DNA from: an uncultured Lachnospiraceae bacterium
Lineage (GTDB): Bacteria; Bacillota; Clostridia; Lachnospirales; Lachnospiraceae
DNA: 26,020 bases
NCBI GenBank assembly: GCA_910579425.1
Contig: CAJTVL010000056.1
Span: 1-26,020, forward strand
Direction of reading: 5' to 3'
Made by a program: the position numbers and the translations under genes. Of the stretch, positions 10,150 through 18,463 are shown piece after piece; position 1 is the first letter of the stretch, and each line of letters opens with the position of its first letter. Below the pieces are notes generated by a model. The model did not search any database. It was not told the origin of the DNA and saw only the letters and a list, made by a program, of their open reading frames with translations.

Positions 10150-11574
10150 TTATTCCTGAATATTTTCCGTTTCTTTCTCTTCCGGTTCTTCGCTTTCCTC
10201 TTCCTTCTTCTCCTTTTCAGGCAGCTTTGTCATGAGAACGCTTTTGATCATTCTGCTTTCCACCTGCTGGATCTTAAACTCATAGCCGTCCACATCAATG
10301 GAAAACTCCTCGTCTTCCTCGGGAATCTTGTCCATCTTGGAGATCATAAATCCGTTCAGGGTTTCAAACTCCTCCTCTTTGAAGGAAATGGCAAACCTCT
10401 CCTCCAGTTCTTCAAGAGGCGTAATCCCCTCTATCATATATTCTCCTGATTTCCCGGTTTCCTTGATGTGAGCCTCGTCCTCGTCATACTCATCCATGAT
10501 ATTTCCAACAATCTCTTCCAGAATATCCTCCATGGCGATGAGACCCTTGGTCTGACCATACTCATCTACTACGATCACCATCTGTGTTTTGGTATGCTGC
10601 ATGGTTTCAAACAATGCATCAATATTTTTGGTCTCGGGAACGAACATGGCATCCCGCAAAAGCCCTTCAATCTCTCCCACAGGCCTTGAGGGATTCCTGC
10701 CGCAGCCCTCATGCTCTCTGTAAATGCGCATGGCATCCCTGAAGTGGAGAATCCCCGTAATATTGTCTATATTTTCCTCAATCACCGGGAAACGGCTTTT
10801 GCTCTCCGCCAGCATATAATCAATCGCATCTTCAAGAGACATATTCCTGTCAATCGCAAGGATATTGGTCCTGTGGGTCATAATATCCTGCGCCTCTTTA
10901 TCGCCCAGGGCAAAAATTTTAGTGATCATCTCTGCCTCTGACGCCATAAGCACTCCCTGCTCATGCCCTTCATTTACCATCGAAATGATTTCTTCCTCTG
11001 TTACATCATCCGTGTTTTTATCCGGATGAATGCCTAAAAGTCTCAAAACCCCTTTTGCCGTACAGGATACCAGTCCCGTTACCGGACTGAATATCCTGGT
11101 AATATGATAAATAGGATTGATGCACGCATAGGCCCATTTGGAGGAATACCTGCTCCCCAGCCTTTTGGGAATCAGCACCCCAAAGGTCAATAATATGTAA
11201 AGCAGCACCGCTCCTGCAAGAAGCAGGGCCATCAGCGAAAGAAGCTCCGGAGAAATCATCCTGCTCTCAAGCCATTCTCCCGCCCCCTTTTCGAGAAGGT
11301 TTCCCGCAATCCGGCCGAATACCCTCAGAAAAAAGCCTCCCATTACAAGATTGATCAATGTGACCACAAGCTGAACGGTATTGATATATTGCCCCGGGTT
11401 TACGGCAATCTCATAAAGCCGCCCGGTCTTTTTATTTTTCGTCTCCTCAAACTGCTCCAGAAGCTCCTTGGAATTTAATCCCTTTACCGCCTCGCCAAAT
11501 CCGTAAAAAAGTACGTCAATGAGCAGCAGCAAAAAAAACACAATAAAACTGGCAGTAGGTCCACCATCGTCCAT
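10150..11574 (-). CDS. CNNM-domain/CBS-pair membrane protein (HlyC/CorC family)
   Basis: The 474-residue protein has an N-terminal DUF21/CNNM membrane domain with about four helices (ASFIVFFLLLLIDVLFYG; VQLVVTLINLVMGGFF; LLSLMALLLAGAVLLYI). A bridging segment, EEEIISMVNEGHEQGVL, follows. Next comes a CBS pair around AQDIMTHRTNILAID and DEYGQTKGLIAMEDILEEIVG, then the CorC/HlyC C-terminal domain (YMIEGITPLEELEERF ... NGFMISKMDKIP), and finally a Glu/Lys-rich tail. Relatives export or regulate Mg2+ and other divalent cations; the hemolysin name is historical. The ATG at 11574 is taken because the membrane domain begins there and GGGAG lies 11 bases upstream. The longer open frame overlaps mazF and lacks family similarity. 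Confidence 0.9.
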   Translation of the reverse strand: MDDGGPTASFIVFFLLLLIDVLFYGFGEAVKGLNSKELLEQFEETKNKKTGRLYEIAVNPGQYINTVQLVVTLINLVMGGFFLRVFGRIAGNLLEKGAGEWLESRMISPELLSLMALLLAGAVLLYILLTFGVLIPKRLGSRYSSKWAYACINPIYHITRIFSPVTGLVSCTAKGVLRLLGIHPDKNTDDVTEEEIISMVNEGHEQGVLMASEAEMITKIFALGDKEAQDIMTHRTNILAIDRNMSLEDAIDYMLAESKSRFPVIEENIDNITGILHFRDAMRIYREHEGCGRNPSRPVGEIEGLLRDAMFVPETKNIDALFETMQHTKTQMVIVVDEYGQTKGLIAMEDILEEIVGNIMDEYDEDEAHIKETGKSGEYMIEGITPLEELEERFAISFKEEEFETLNGFMISKMDKIPEEDEEFSIDVDGYEFKIQQVESRMIKSVLMTKLPEKEKKEEESEEPEEKETENIQE

Positions 11575-11651
11575 TCCTTTTTCATCTCCCTTTTTGCATA
11601 AATTTTCAAAATAAACTATATCATTTCCTGTCTCCGCCGTCAAGGTCTGTG

Positions 11652-11993
11652 CTATGTATCCAGCTCCAGGCTGATCTTCAGTCCCCGATTCACCATCTTC
11701 ATAATATTTTCGTCCAGATGACATACCTTATCTTTAAGGCGCTTTTTGTCAATGGTACGGAGCTGTTCCAGCAAAACAACAGAATCCTTCACCATATCAT
11801 ATTTTCCCGCGCTCAGTTCAATATGGGTAGGCAGCTTTGCCTTGTTCATTTTTGACGTGATTGCCGCACAGATCACAGTGGGGCTGTGTCTGTTTCCCAC
11901 ATCGTTTTGTATAATCAGCACCGGCCTTACCCCGCCCTGTTCAGAGCCCACTACCGGACGCAAATCTGCATAATAAATATCTCCTCTTCTCAA
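11652..11993 (-). CDS. mazF: MazF/EndoA-type mRNA interferase
   Basis: The 113-residue product is very close in pattern to Bacillus EndoA. It has RRGDIYYADLRPVVGSEQGG, then VRPVLIIQNDVGNRHSPTVI, AAITSKMNKAKLPTH and DSVVLLEQLRTIDKKRL. EndoA cuts single-stranded RNA at UACAU; the specificity here is inferred. Translation appears to start at a TTG (11991-11993) with AAAGGTG 6-7 bases before it. No in-frame ATG lies closer to the start of the fold. The gene follows alr, as in Bacillus, but the antitoxin gene that separates them there is absent: only 106 bp lie between alr and mazF and they encode no candidate. The CNNM gene follows after 77 bp. Confidence 0.92.
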   Translation of the reverse strand: MRRGDIYYADLRPVVGSEQGGVRPVLIIQNDVGNRHSPTVICAAITSKMNKAKLPTHIELSAGKYDMVKDSVVLLEQLRTIDKKRLKDKVCHLDENIMKMVNRGLKISLELDT

Positions 11994-12099
11994 ATTATCA
12001 CACCTTTCCCTGCCAATAGGATATTTTTTGATCAGTAAGTAGTATAACCGTATTGCCGGAAGGTATTCAGACAGGCCCAAAATCTTGTTAATATTTTCT

Positions 12100-13290
12100 C
12101 TACCACACGGAAGAAATTCTTCCATTCTTAATATAAACTCTTGGCACCCGCTTCCCAAGGCAGCAGGCGAATTCATAGTGAAATCTCCCCGACAGCGCTC
12201 CCAGCTCCTCCATTGTAAGCTCTTCTTCCCCGTCCCTGCCAAGCAGGGTCGCCCAAGCTCCCTCTTCGGCTTCCGGAATATCCGTCACATCCACCATAAA
12301 CTGATCCATACATATTCTGCCCAGAATCGGCGCCCGCTTTTTGCAGATCAGTACATGGCCCGTGCCGGAAAGCCCTCTGGGATAGCCGTCTGCATAGCCT
12401 ACCGGAATGGTGGCGATCCGCATTCTCTTATCCGCCACAAACCGTCCTCCATAACTCACAGCCTCCCCGGGCTCTATCTCCTTAATATAGACGATTTTTC
12501 CGCGCAGGGACATGGCCGGGGTTAACGTAATCCGATCTCTGCGCATCTCGTCGGAAGGCCAGAGGCCGTACATGGCAACCCCGGCTCTTACCGCGTCCAT
12601 ATGGGCCTGCGGCAGTTCCATGATCCCGGCACTGTTAGCGCAGTGTTTCATGGGGATGCGGTACCCTTTTCTTTCGATCAGCCCTATAAATTCCCAAAAG
12701 GCGGACAACTGTATCCCAGCAGAGGTTTTGTCCGCTTCATCCGCCCTGGCAAAGTGGGTAAAAATCCCCTCCACCTCAACGCCTTCCGTCCCAAATGCCT
12801 GTTCCACAAAGGAAACCTCCGCCTCCTCAGGCTTAATCCCGATACGGTTCATTCCCGTATCCACTTTAATATGTACCTTCGCTTTGCGGCGGATTCCCCT
12901 TTTTCCCAACTCCCTGCAGGCTTTTGAAAGTTCTGCCAGGGTATCCCTGCGAAATACGGTAATCCTGACTCCTTCCTCAATCATCCGCTCATAGCAACAG
13001 GGGAAAGCATATCCCAGAACCAGGACGGGTGCGGAAACCCCCATACTCCTGAGTACAAAGGCTTCCTCCGCGGTAGCTGTTGCAAATCCCCAAAGCCCTT
13101 CAAAATCCTCTAACTCTCTGGCAATAGGAACCGCTCCATGCCCGTATCCGTCCGCCTTGATCACGGCAATCATCCGCGTCCCCTGCTCCAAAAGAGACTT
13201 CATTTGACTCAGATTATTTCTGACTGCATCCAAATTGATCTCAGCATAAACCCTCTGACATGAGGGTATCCCGCTTTCTTTCATTTCCAT
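12100..13290 (-). CDS. alr: Alanine racemase
   Basis: A PLP enzyme that makes D-alanine for peptidoglycan. The 396-residue protein has the PLP-lysine motif AVIKADGYGHG with K45, and the second catalytic residue, tyrosine, in VSYGGRF. Other family segments are KVDTGMNRIG, IPVGYADGYPRGLS and GRICMDQFMVDVTD. The ATG at 13290 follows AAAGGAG by 7 bases. The gene lies between the NAD(P)HX repair gene and mazF, a common Firmicute order. A hairpin sits in the 107-bp gap upstream. Confidence 0.96.
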   Translation of the reverse strand: MEMKESGIPSCQRVYAEINLDAVRNNLSQMKSLLEQGTRMIAVIKADGYGHGAVPIARELEDFEGLWGFATATAEEAFVLRSMGVSAPVLVLGYAFPCCYERMIEEGVRITVFRRDTLAELSKACRELGKRGIRRKAKVHIKVDTGMNRIGIKPEEAEVSFVEQAFGTEGVEVEGIFTHFARADEADKTSAGIQLSAFWEFIGLIERKGYRIPMKHCANSAGIMELPQAHMDAVRAGVAMYGLWPSDEMRRDRITLTPAMSLRGKIVYIKEIEPGEAVSYGGRFVADKRMRIATIPVGYADGYPRGLSGTGHVLICKKRAPILGRICMDQFMVDVTDIPEAEEGAWATLLGRDGEEELTMEELGALSGRFHYEFACCLGKRVPRVYIKNGRISSVW

Positions 13291-13340
13291 GCTCTCACTC
13301 CTTTCCCTTAATCCTCTTTCTCAGCCGGCCGGTTCATCAT

Positions 13341-13371
13341 GACCACACGAGTCATCGCGACTCGCGTGGTC
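13341..13371. repeat. 13-bp palindromic hairpin between nnr and alr
   Basis: GACCACACGAGTC and GACTCGCGTGGTC pair at 12 of 13 positions around an ATCGC loop. No T-run follows on the minus strand, so it is not a standard terminator. It may be a REP-like unit, an RNA stability element or a protein-binding site. Confidence 0.55.
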
Positions 13372-13397
13372 AATTTATGTCCTGTGCTTCATTCCTG

Positions 13398-14927
13398 CTA
13401 TTTTGTCACCAAACTGACTGACTCCGCAATATCGCCGGCCAGCATTCCAAACCGCCCTTTTCTCTCAGAGGCATTTTCGCCGGCCAGCCCGTGAAGAAAC
13501 ACTCCAAGGCAGGCCGCCTCAAAGCACTCCATTTTCTGGGCCAACAGCCCTCCTATGATGCCCGCGAGCACATCCCCGCTTCCCGCAGTAGCCATGCCGT
13601 CATTTCCCGAGGTATTCATATAAACCTCTTCCCGCCCCTTCGCAGCCACAAGGCTGGCAGCATCTTTAGCTGCCACGGTGCAGGAGAGCAATTCTGCCAG
13701 TTCCCTGGCAAGCGCCTCCTGGCGGCCCTGGTATGCCTTCCTGTCTTTTTTGAGCAGGCGCATCAGTTCCCCGGGATGAGGGGTGAGTATCGCCTCCCTC
13801 CCTTTCGCCAGGCTCCAAAACTCCTCATTCATCGCAATCAGGTTCAGAGCGTCGGCATCCATTACCAGCGGCAGGCCTTTGGACGGCTTATTTGGAGTTG
13901 AGGCGCCTTTATACTTGAGAATCCACTCCATCAAAAGAGCTCCGGCCTGCCCTGTACCCATCCCGGGTCCGGCAACGATCACATCCGCCCAATCCATGGA
14001 CCGGAGTACCTTTTCCTCCTCCGGAAGCCCTTCAAAGGTATAAAGCATTGCCTCCGGAACAGACTGCTGGAGGATTTCCCGGTTACAGACCGGCGTTATG
14101 ATCTTTACCATTCCGGCTCCTGCCCTCAAAACGGCACGGGCGCACAAAATACACGCGCCGCACATATCTCTGCTTCCCGCCGCCAGCAGCACCTTTCCGA
14201 AGGTGCCTTTGTTCCCTGCCCTTTGTCTCTTTGGAAGAAGGGATTGTAAATCTCCTCTTTCATAATAAAAGGCGGAAGGCTTTCCGCACACAAAGGACTT
14301 TTCCGTGACGCCTATGTTCCTGACAAACAGCTTTCCTGTAAACTCTCTGCCCGGATACAAAAGATGCCCTATTTTGGCAAAGGCAAAGGTTACCGTAAAA
14401 TCTGCATGGACACAGCAGCCCAGCGCCCTCCCGTCATCCGCACAGATCCCGGAGGGAATATCCAGACTGCACACCAACGCCCCCTGGCTCCTCAAGTGAT
14501 TCACCTGCTCCACCAGATCACGGCAGCTTCCTGTAATCTCCCTGGATAAGCCGATTCCAAACAAAGCGTCTATTACCATATCATATTCCCTATCCTCTAT
14601 TTTGCTCTGGATGGAAAACCCTGAATTTTCCAGAATTTTTCGCTGGAGCCTGGTCTCCCCCGTCATCCTTTCCGGATTTCCTTCCATATAGATGGCAGTA
14701 TCCCAGCCTCTCTCCAGAAGCAGGCGCCCCAGAGCCAGCCCGTCTCCTCCGTTATTTCCCATACCTGCCACGATCAGCACTTTCCCGGGGGATAACTTCA
14801 TCTCGTCAAAGGTCTGTAAGACTGACAGGGCTGCCCGCTCCATAAGCACCACGGAGGGAATCCCGATCCGTTCCATGGTATCCTGATCATAAGCTTTCAT
14901 TTCCTCTGCTCTTAAAGCATATTTCAT
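13398..14927 (-). CDS. nnr: Bifunctional NAD(P)HX epimerase / ADP-dependent NAD(P)HX dehydratase
   Basis: This enzyme repairs hydrated NADH and NADPH. The N-terminal YjeF epimerase half (about residues 1-215) has LIVAGMGNNGGDGLALGRLL and the SLDIPSGICADDG segment. The C-terminal ribokinase-like dehydratase half has NKGTFGKVLLAAGS, VIVAGPGMGTGQ, LVMDADALNLIA and ILTPHPGELMRLL, and the ATP-site loop NDGMATAGSGDVLAGII. The length, 509 residues, is normal for the fusion. The start MKYALRAEEMKAYD at 14927 matches the family. An in-frame ATG at 15002 would add 25 residues but has a poor ribosome site. Upstream is a coiled-coil gene, downstream alr. Confidence 0.94.
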   Translation of the reverse strand: MKYALRAEEMKAYDQDTMERIGIPSVVLMERAALSVLQTFDEMKLSPGKVLIVAGMGNNGGDGLALGRLLLERGWDTAIYMEGNPERMTGETRLQRKILENSGFSIQSKIEDREYDMVIDALFGIGLSREITGSCRDLVEQVNHLRSQGALVCSLDIPSGICADDGRALGCCVHADFTVTFAFAKIGHLLYPGREFTGKLFVRNIGVTEKSFVCGKPSAFYYERGDLQSLLPKRQRAGNKGTFGKVLLAAGSRDMCGACILCARAVLRAGAGMVKIITPVCNREILQQSVPEAMLYTFEGLPEEEKVLRSMDWADVIVAGPGMGTGQAGALLMEWILKYKGASTPNKPSKGLPLVMDADALNLIAMNEEFWSLAKGREAILTPHPGELMRLLKKDRKAYQGRQEALARELAELLSCTVAAKDAASLVAAKGREEVYMNTSGNDGMATAGSGDVLAGIIGGLLAQKMECFEAACLGVFLHGLAGENASERKGRFGMLAGDIAESVSLVTK

Positions 14928-15023
14928 TTTCCTTATTTTCCTTTCCTGCCTGTGGGTTCCATACAGGGCAAATGCGCCATACACCTCTTTGGCATGACGC
15001 ATTCTGATTCCCGAGAGCCGGCG

Positions 15024-15653
15024 CTATCTGCCGTCTCCTGTCTTTGAATTTTCTTTTTTGTATTTCATATCAAAAATATCGATCACATTAGCGCCGAAAA
15101 TATCATGCATATAGGAATAAAGCTCCTGGTTCATCTGCTCCATCTCCTGCTTGCACACCAGTTTTTCCTTCAGTTCTTCCCGAATCCGTGAAACCCAGTC
15201 GGCGATCTCCTCAATTTCCCTTTCATTTGTCTTAAGCCTGTGATAGCAAATATCCATCGTAGCAAGCATCAACTCCATGTTTACTTTATCAATCTCCCTC
15301 GGAAGTTCAAAAAGCTCATCCTCATATTCCCTGATTTTCTCATTGCAGTCATTGATCAGACGCTTATTTTCATCCGCCTTCTTTAAAGCCCTCTCGTCCC
15401 TTCCCGTGGAGGATTCCTGGGCATGATCTATAATCTCCTGCATCAGCTTTTTTTTCAGCCTTTTAATATCCTTGATTTCGGTATTCGCCTTTCCCTGCCT
15501 TTTTAAAAGATCATTCAGCTTTTCCTCCAGACGCTTAATCCGCTTATCCGGCTGGGTCTGGTTAAACAACTGGTGCCATTTGCCGTCCAGCGTAAGTATG
15601 GGTATCTTCCTTCCGGCCAGCGCAGGCCGGAACACATCATCTGATCTTGACAT
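15024..15653 (-). CDS. Coiled-coil protein of unknown function between rex and nnr
   Basis: The 209-residue soluble protein begins MSRSDDVFRPALAGRKIPIL and then DGKWHQLF. From about residue 35 to 190 it is almost all helical and charged, with heptad-like Leu/Ile spacing (KRIKRLEEKLNDLLKRQG; KKADENKRLINDCNEKIRE), which indicates a coiled coil. It ends SYMHDIFGANVIDIFDMKYK. No enzyme motif, signal peptide or membrane segment is seen. GGAGGT precedes the ATG at good spacing. It lies 21 bp after rex and is probably co-transcribed and so may follow the redox state. I do not recognise the family. Confidence 0.8.
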   Translation of the reverse strand: MSRSDDVFRPALAGRKIPILTLDGKWHQLFNQTQPDKRIKRLEEKLNDLLKRQGKANTEIKDIKRLKKKLMQEIIDHAQESSTGRDERALKKADENKRLINDCNEKIREYEDELFELPREIDKVNMELMLATMDICYHRLKTNEREIEEIADWVSRIREELKEKLVCKQEMEQMNQELYSYMHDIFGANVIDIFDMKYKKENSKTGDGR

Positions 15654-15674
15654 TTGCCTACCTCCGTAAATTAT

Positions 15675-16313
15675 TTAATCACCGTTTTCAAACCTGCTGA
15701 TATTGTAGGTGAGCTTCATCAGGCTGTCCGAGAGATGCACATTCTCAACCTGAATCTCTTTGGGAACATTCAAATCCACATGCGCAAAATTCCATATTCC
15801 CCTGATTCCGGCCTGCACCAGCAGCTCAGCCACAGCCACAGCCTGCGTCTTTGGAATAGTAAGTACTGCTATATCAATCCCGTTTGCCTTTACAAAGCTC
15901 TCCATTTCCTCCATGGGGCATATTTCCATATTTCTGATCTTTTTTCCATAGAGGGCAGGGTTGTTGTCAAAAATCCCTTTAAAAAGGAACCCTCTTCTCT
16001 CAAAATTCATATAATTGGCCAGAGCCTGCCCCAGATTTCCTGCCCCTATAATAATAAGATTATGGGTTCTGTTAAGGCCTAATATCTTTCCGATTTCTTC
16101 ATATAAATATTCTACCTTGTATCCATATCCCTGCTGTCCAAAGCCCCCGAAATTATTAAAGTCCTGGCGTATCTGAGAAGCCGTTGCCTTCATAATATCG
16201 CTCAGCTCCTGGGAGGAAATCCGCTCAATTCCTTCGTCCTTAAGCTCCCCCAGATACCTGAAATATCTTGGCAGGCGTCCGATCACGGCCTGTGAAATTT
16301 CTTTATTGTCCAC
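15675..16313 (-). CDS. rex: Redox-sensing transcriptional repressor Rex
   Basis: Rex binds DNA when NADH is low and leaves it when NADH rises, so it derepresses fermentation and NADH-reoxidation genes. The 212-residue protein has an N-terminal winged helix (VIGRLPRYFRYLGEL; ISSQELSDIMKATASQIRQD; FGGFGQQGYGY). A Rossmann domain follows, with LIIIGAGNLGQALANY near 85-100, and then a C-terminal helix for domain swapping (SDSLMKLTYNISRF). The start is GTG at 16311-16313, with GGGAGG 8 bases before. The upstream promoter overlaps a Rex-like palindrome, which points to autoregulation. Confidence 0.96.
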   Translation of the reverse strand: MDNKEISQAVIGRLPRYFRYLGELKDEGIERISSQELSDIMKATASQIRQDFNNFGGFGQQGYGYKVEYLYEEIGKILGLNRTHNLIIIGAGNLGQALANYMNFERRGFLFKGIFDNNPALYGKKIRNMEICPMEEMESFVKANGIDIAVLTIPKTQAVAVAELLVQAGIRGIWNFAHVDLNVPKEIQVENVHLSDSLMKLTYNISRFENGD

Positions 16314-16348
16314 TGGTCTTGCCTCCCATAAAAATCTTTATAGAACAT

Positions 16349-16377
16349 AATATATAACACTGTTAAAATAATGTCAA
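16349..16377 (-). promoter_or_regulatory. rex promoter
   Basis: On the minus strand TTGACA (16377-16372) and TATATT (16354-16349) are 17 bases apart, close to the sigma-A consensus. The -35 box is one arm of the palindrome at 16370-16389. Confidence 0.75.
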
Positions 16378-16389
16378 TTCATTGACATT
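16370..16389. promoter_or_regulatory. Probable Rex operator
   Basis: AATGTCAA-TTCA-TTGACATT is a perfect 8-4-8 palindrome. Its core TGTCAA-n4-TTGACA differs from the usual Rex site TGTTAA-n4-TTAACA by one symmetrical transition per arm. It lies between rex and the ABC-F gene and overlaps the -35 boxes of both promoters, so bound Rex should block both. Confidence 0.7.
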
Positions 16390-16410
16390 CCCTTTCGTGA
16401 ACGTTAAACT
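16382..16410 (+). promoter_or_regulatory. Promoter of the ABC-F gene
   Basis: TTGACA (16382-16387), a 17-base spacer and TAAACT (16405-16410) form a plausible sigma-A promoter, about 65 bp before the ATG. The -35 box is the right arm of the Rex-like palindrome. No leader peptide or attenuator is evident between it and the gene. Confidence 0.6.
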
Positions 16411-16474
16411 GGTATTGGCATATTAAAGACCGTCAAAACGGCACACTAAAAGTTTATTTAAGGATGGATTCATT

Positions 16475-18415
16475 ATGATTTTGTCATGTCAGAATATATC
16501 AAAAGCTTTTAATGAAGAACCTGTACTGTGCAATGTCTCCTTTCACCTGGAAGACTATGAGAAAGCCGCCATTGTAGGGCTTAACGGAGCAGGAAAAACT
16601 ACTTTGCTGCGTATCCTTGTGGGGGAGCTTGCGCCGGATCACGGAGTCGTTTCCCTCTCCAAAGGAAAAACTCTCGGCTATCTTGCCCAGAATCAGGATG
16701 TGGACAGCACCAAAACCCTCTATGAGGAGCTTCTGTCCGCAAAACAGGATTTAATTCTTATGGAAGAAAAAATCCGGCAGATGGAGCTTTCCATGAAACA
16801 GGCCAAAGACGCAAAGCTTGACGAGCTCATGGAGGCTTATTCCCGTCTGACCCATTCCTTTGAAATTTCCGGCGGATACTCCTACAAAAGCGAAATCACA
16901 GGCGTCCTGAAAGGGCTTGGTTTTGAGGAGGCAGATTTTTCCAAACAGATTTCCATTCTCTCCGGCGGACAAAAAACCCGGGTTGCCTTAGGACGCCTTT
17001 TGTTGTTAAAACCTGATTTAATTATTTTGGATGAGCCCACAAACCACCTGGACCTGAATTCCATTGCCTGGCTGGAAACCTATCTCCTGAATTACAAAGG
17101 AGCCGTACTGATCGTCTCCCACGACCGGTATTTCCTCGATAAGATTACAGGCAAAATCGTGGAATTAGACCAGACCAAAGCCACGGTCTTTACCGGAAAT
17201 TACTCTGATTATGCGGTGAAAAAGGAACAGATGCGCTCCATCGCCATGAATGCCTACCTAAAACAGCAGCAGGAGATCAAACACCAGGAGGCCGTCATTG
17301 AACGGCTCCGCTCCTATAACAGGGAAAAATTTTTCAAAAGGGCCCAGAGCAGGGAGAAGCAGCTTGACAAAATGCAGCGGCTCGAAAAGCCTACGGAGGC
17401 TTCCACCGATATACACATGACCTTAACCCCCAGATGCACCAGCGGCAATGATGTGCTGCACATAGAAGGGCTTTCCAAGACCTTTGCGCCCCACTGTCTT
17501 TTTTCCGGCCTGACCATGGATATAAAGCGGGGGGAACATGTGGCCATTATCGGCGACAACGGCACAGGCAAAACCACGATCTTAAAGATTATCAACGGCC
17601 TCATGGACGCAGATTCCGGAACGATCACGCTGGGCACCAATGTCCATATTGGTTACTATGACCAGGAGCACCATGTGCTTCATATGGAAAAAAGTCTCTT
17701 TGACGAAATTTCGGATTCCTATCCTTATTTAAACAACACAGAAATCCGAAATACTCTGGCCGCCTTCCTCTTCACAGGAGACGATGTTTATAAGCGGATC
17801 GGGGATTTAAGCGGCGGCGAGCGGGGCCGGGTTTCTCTTGCCAAGCTCATGCTTTCGGAATCCAATTTTCTTATTTTGGATGAGCCTACCAACCATTTGG
17901 ATATTACCTCTAAAGAAATTCTGGAGGATGCCCTGAATTCCTACGAAGGAACGGTGCTTTATGTCTCCCACGACCGTTACTTCATCAATCGGACGGCCGA
18001 CAGAATTCTGGAATTGTGTGACAAAACACTGACCGGCTACCTGGGCAATTACGATTATTATACGGAAAAAAAGCAGGCGCTGACGGCAAACGCCGGCTCC
18101 GGGGATGTCTCCGGCGCTGACAAAGCAGAGGCCGTTTCCGAAAGCAAGCTGGACTGGAAAGCCAAAAAGGAGCAGCAGGCACGGCTGCGAAAAAAAGAAA
18201 ACGCAATAAAAAAATGTGAAGAAGCCATCGAAAAGCTGGAAAAAGAGCTGGCAGAGATCGAAGAAACCATGGCACTTCCGGAAATCGCCACGGATGCGGC
18301 AAAGCTCCAGGAGCTGTCCTCTCGGCATCAGGAGTTAAATACCAGCCTGCTGGGCTGGTATGAGCAGTGGGAGGAACTGGAAACTCAGGAAGCGCCGGGA
18401 ACTGACATGGGCTAG
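16475..18415 (+). CDS. ydiF: ABC-F family ribosome-associated ATPase (YdiF-like)
   Basis: The 646-residue protein has two ABC domains and no membrane segment. The first has Walker A GLNGAGKTT (35-43), signature LSGGQ (162-166) and DEPTNHLD (186-193). The second has GDNGTGKTT (360-368), LSGGE (445-449) and DEPTNHLD (469-476). Between them a charged helical linker of about 70 residues matches the P-site interaction motif of ABC-F proteins, and a C-terminal coiled coil (about 550-630) is present. ABC-F proteins act on the ribosome; some give antibiotic resistance, but the rex-linked YdiF group is mostly a housekeeping factor. AAGGATGG precedes the ATG. The stop codon lies inside a long palindrome. 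Confidence 0.93.
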   Translation: MILSCQNISKAFNEEPVLCNVSFHLEDYEKAAIVGLNGAGKTTLLRILVGELAPDHGVVSLSKGKTLGYLAQNQDVDSTKTLYEELLSAKQDLILMEEKIRQMELSMKQAKDAKLDELMEAYSRLTHSFEISGGYSYKSEITGVLKGLGFEEADFSKQISILSGGQKTRVALGRLLLLKPDLIILDEPTNHLDLNSIAWLETYLLNYKGAVLIVSHDRYFLDKITGKIVELDQTKATVFTGNYSDYAVKKEQMRSIAMNAYLKQQQEIKHQEAVIERLRSYNREKFFKRAQSREKQLDKMQRLEKPTEASTDIHMTLTPRCTSGNDVLHIEGLSKTFAPHCLFSGLTMDIKRGEHVAIIGDNGTGKTTILKIINGLMDADSGTITLGTNVHIGYYDQEHHVLHMEKSLFDEISDSYPYLNNTEIRNTLAAFLFTGDDVYKRIGDLSGGERGRVSLAKLMLSESNFLILDEPTNHLDITSKEILEDALNSYEGTVLYVSHDRYFINRTADRILELCDKTLTGYLGNYDYYTEKKQALTANAGSGDVSGADKAEAVSESKLDWKAKKEQQARLRKKENAIKKCEEAIEKLEKELAEIEETMALPEIATDAAKLQELSSRHQELNTSLLGWYEQWEELETQEAPGTDMG

Positions 18416-18463
18416 TTCGCTTTGCGAACCAGCCCATGTCAGAGCGTGCGCCCACCGGGCGCA
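18402..18463. repeat. Long palindrome at convergent gene ends, followed by a second small hairpin
   Basis: CTGACATGGGCTAGTTCGC (18402-18420) pairs with 18424-18442 at 18 of 19 positions around a TTT loop; the odd pair is G-U on minus-strand RNA. A second perfect stem TGCGCCC-ACC-GGGCGCA lies at 18447-18463. The ABC-F TAG and the TGA of the opposite-strand remnant are both in the first palindrome. There is no T-run, so it looks like a REP-type unit that may also slow converging polymerases. Confidence 0.7.

Noticed and set aside
11994..12099. A hidden MazE antitoxin between alr and mazF
   Set aside because: The gap is 106 bp, has stops in all frames and no ATG with a ribosome site; too short for a MazE protein.
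14928..15002. Longer N-terminus for the NAD(P)HX repair enzyme
   Set aside because: The added 25 residues lack family similarity and have only a weak ribosome site; the 14927 start fits the family.
16475..18415. ABC-F gene as an antibiotic-resistance determinant
   Set aside because: The link to rex and lack of an attenuator leader fit the housekeeping YdiF-type group; no resistance-type evidence is visible.
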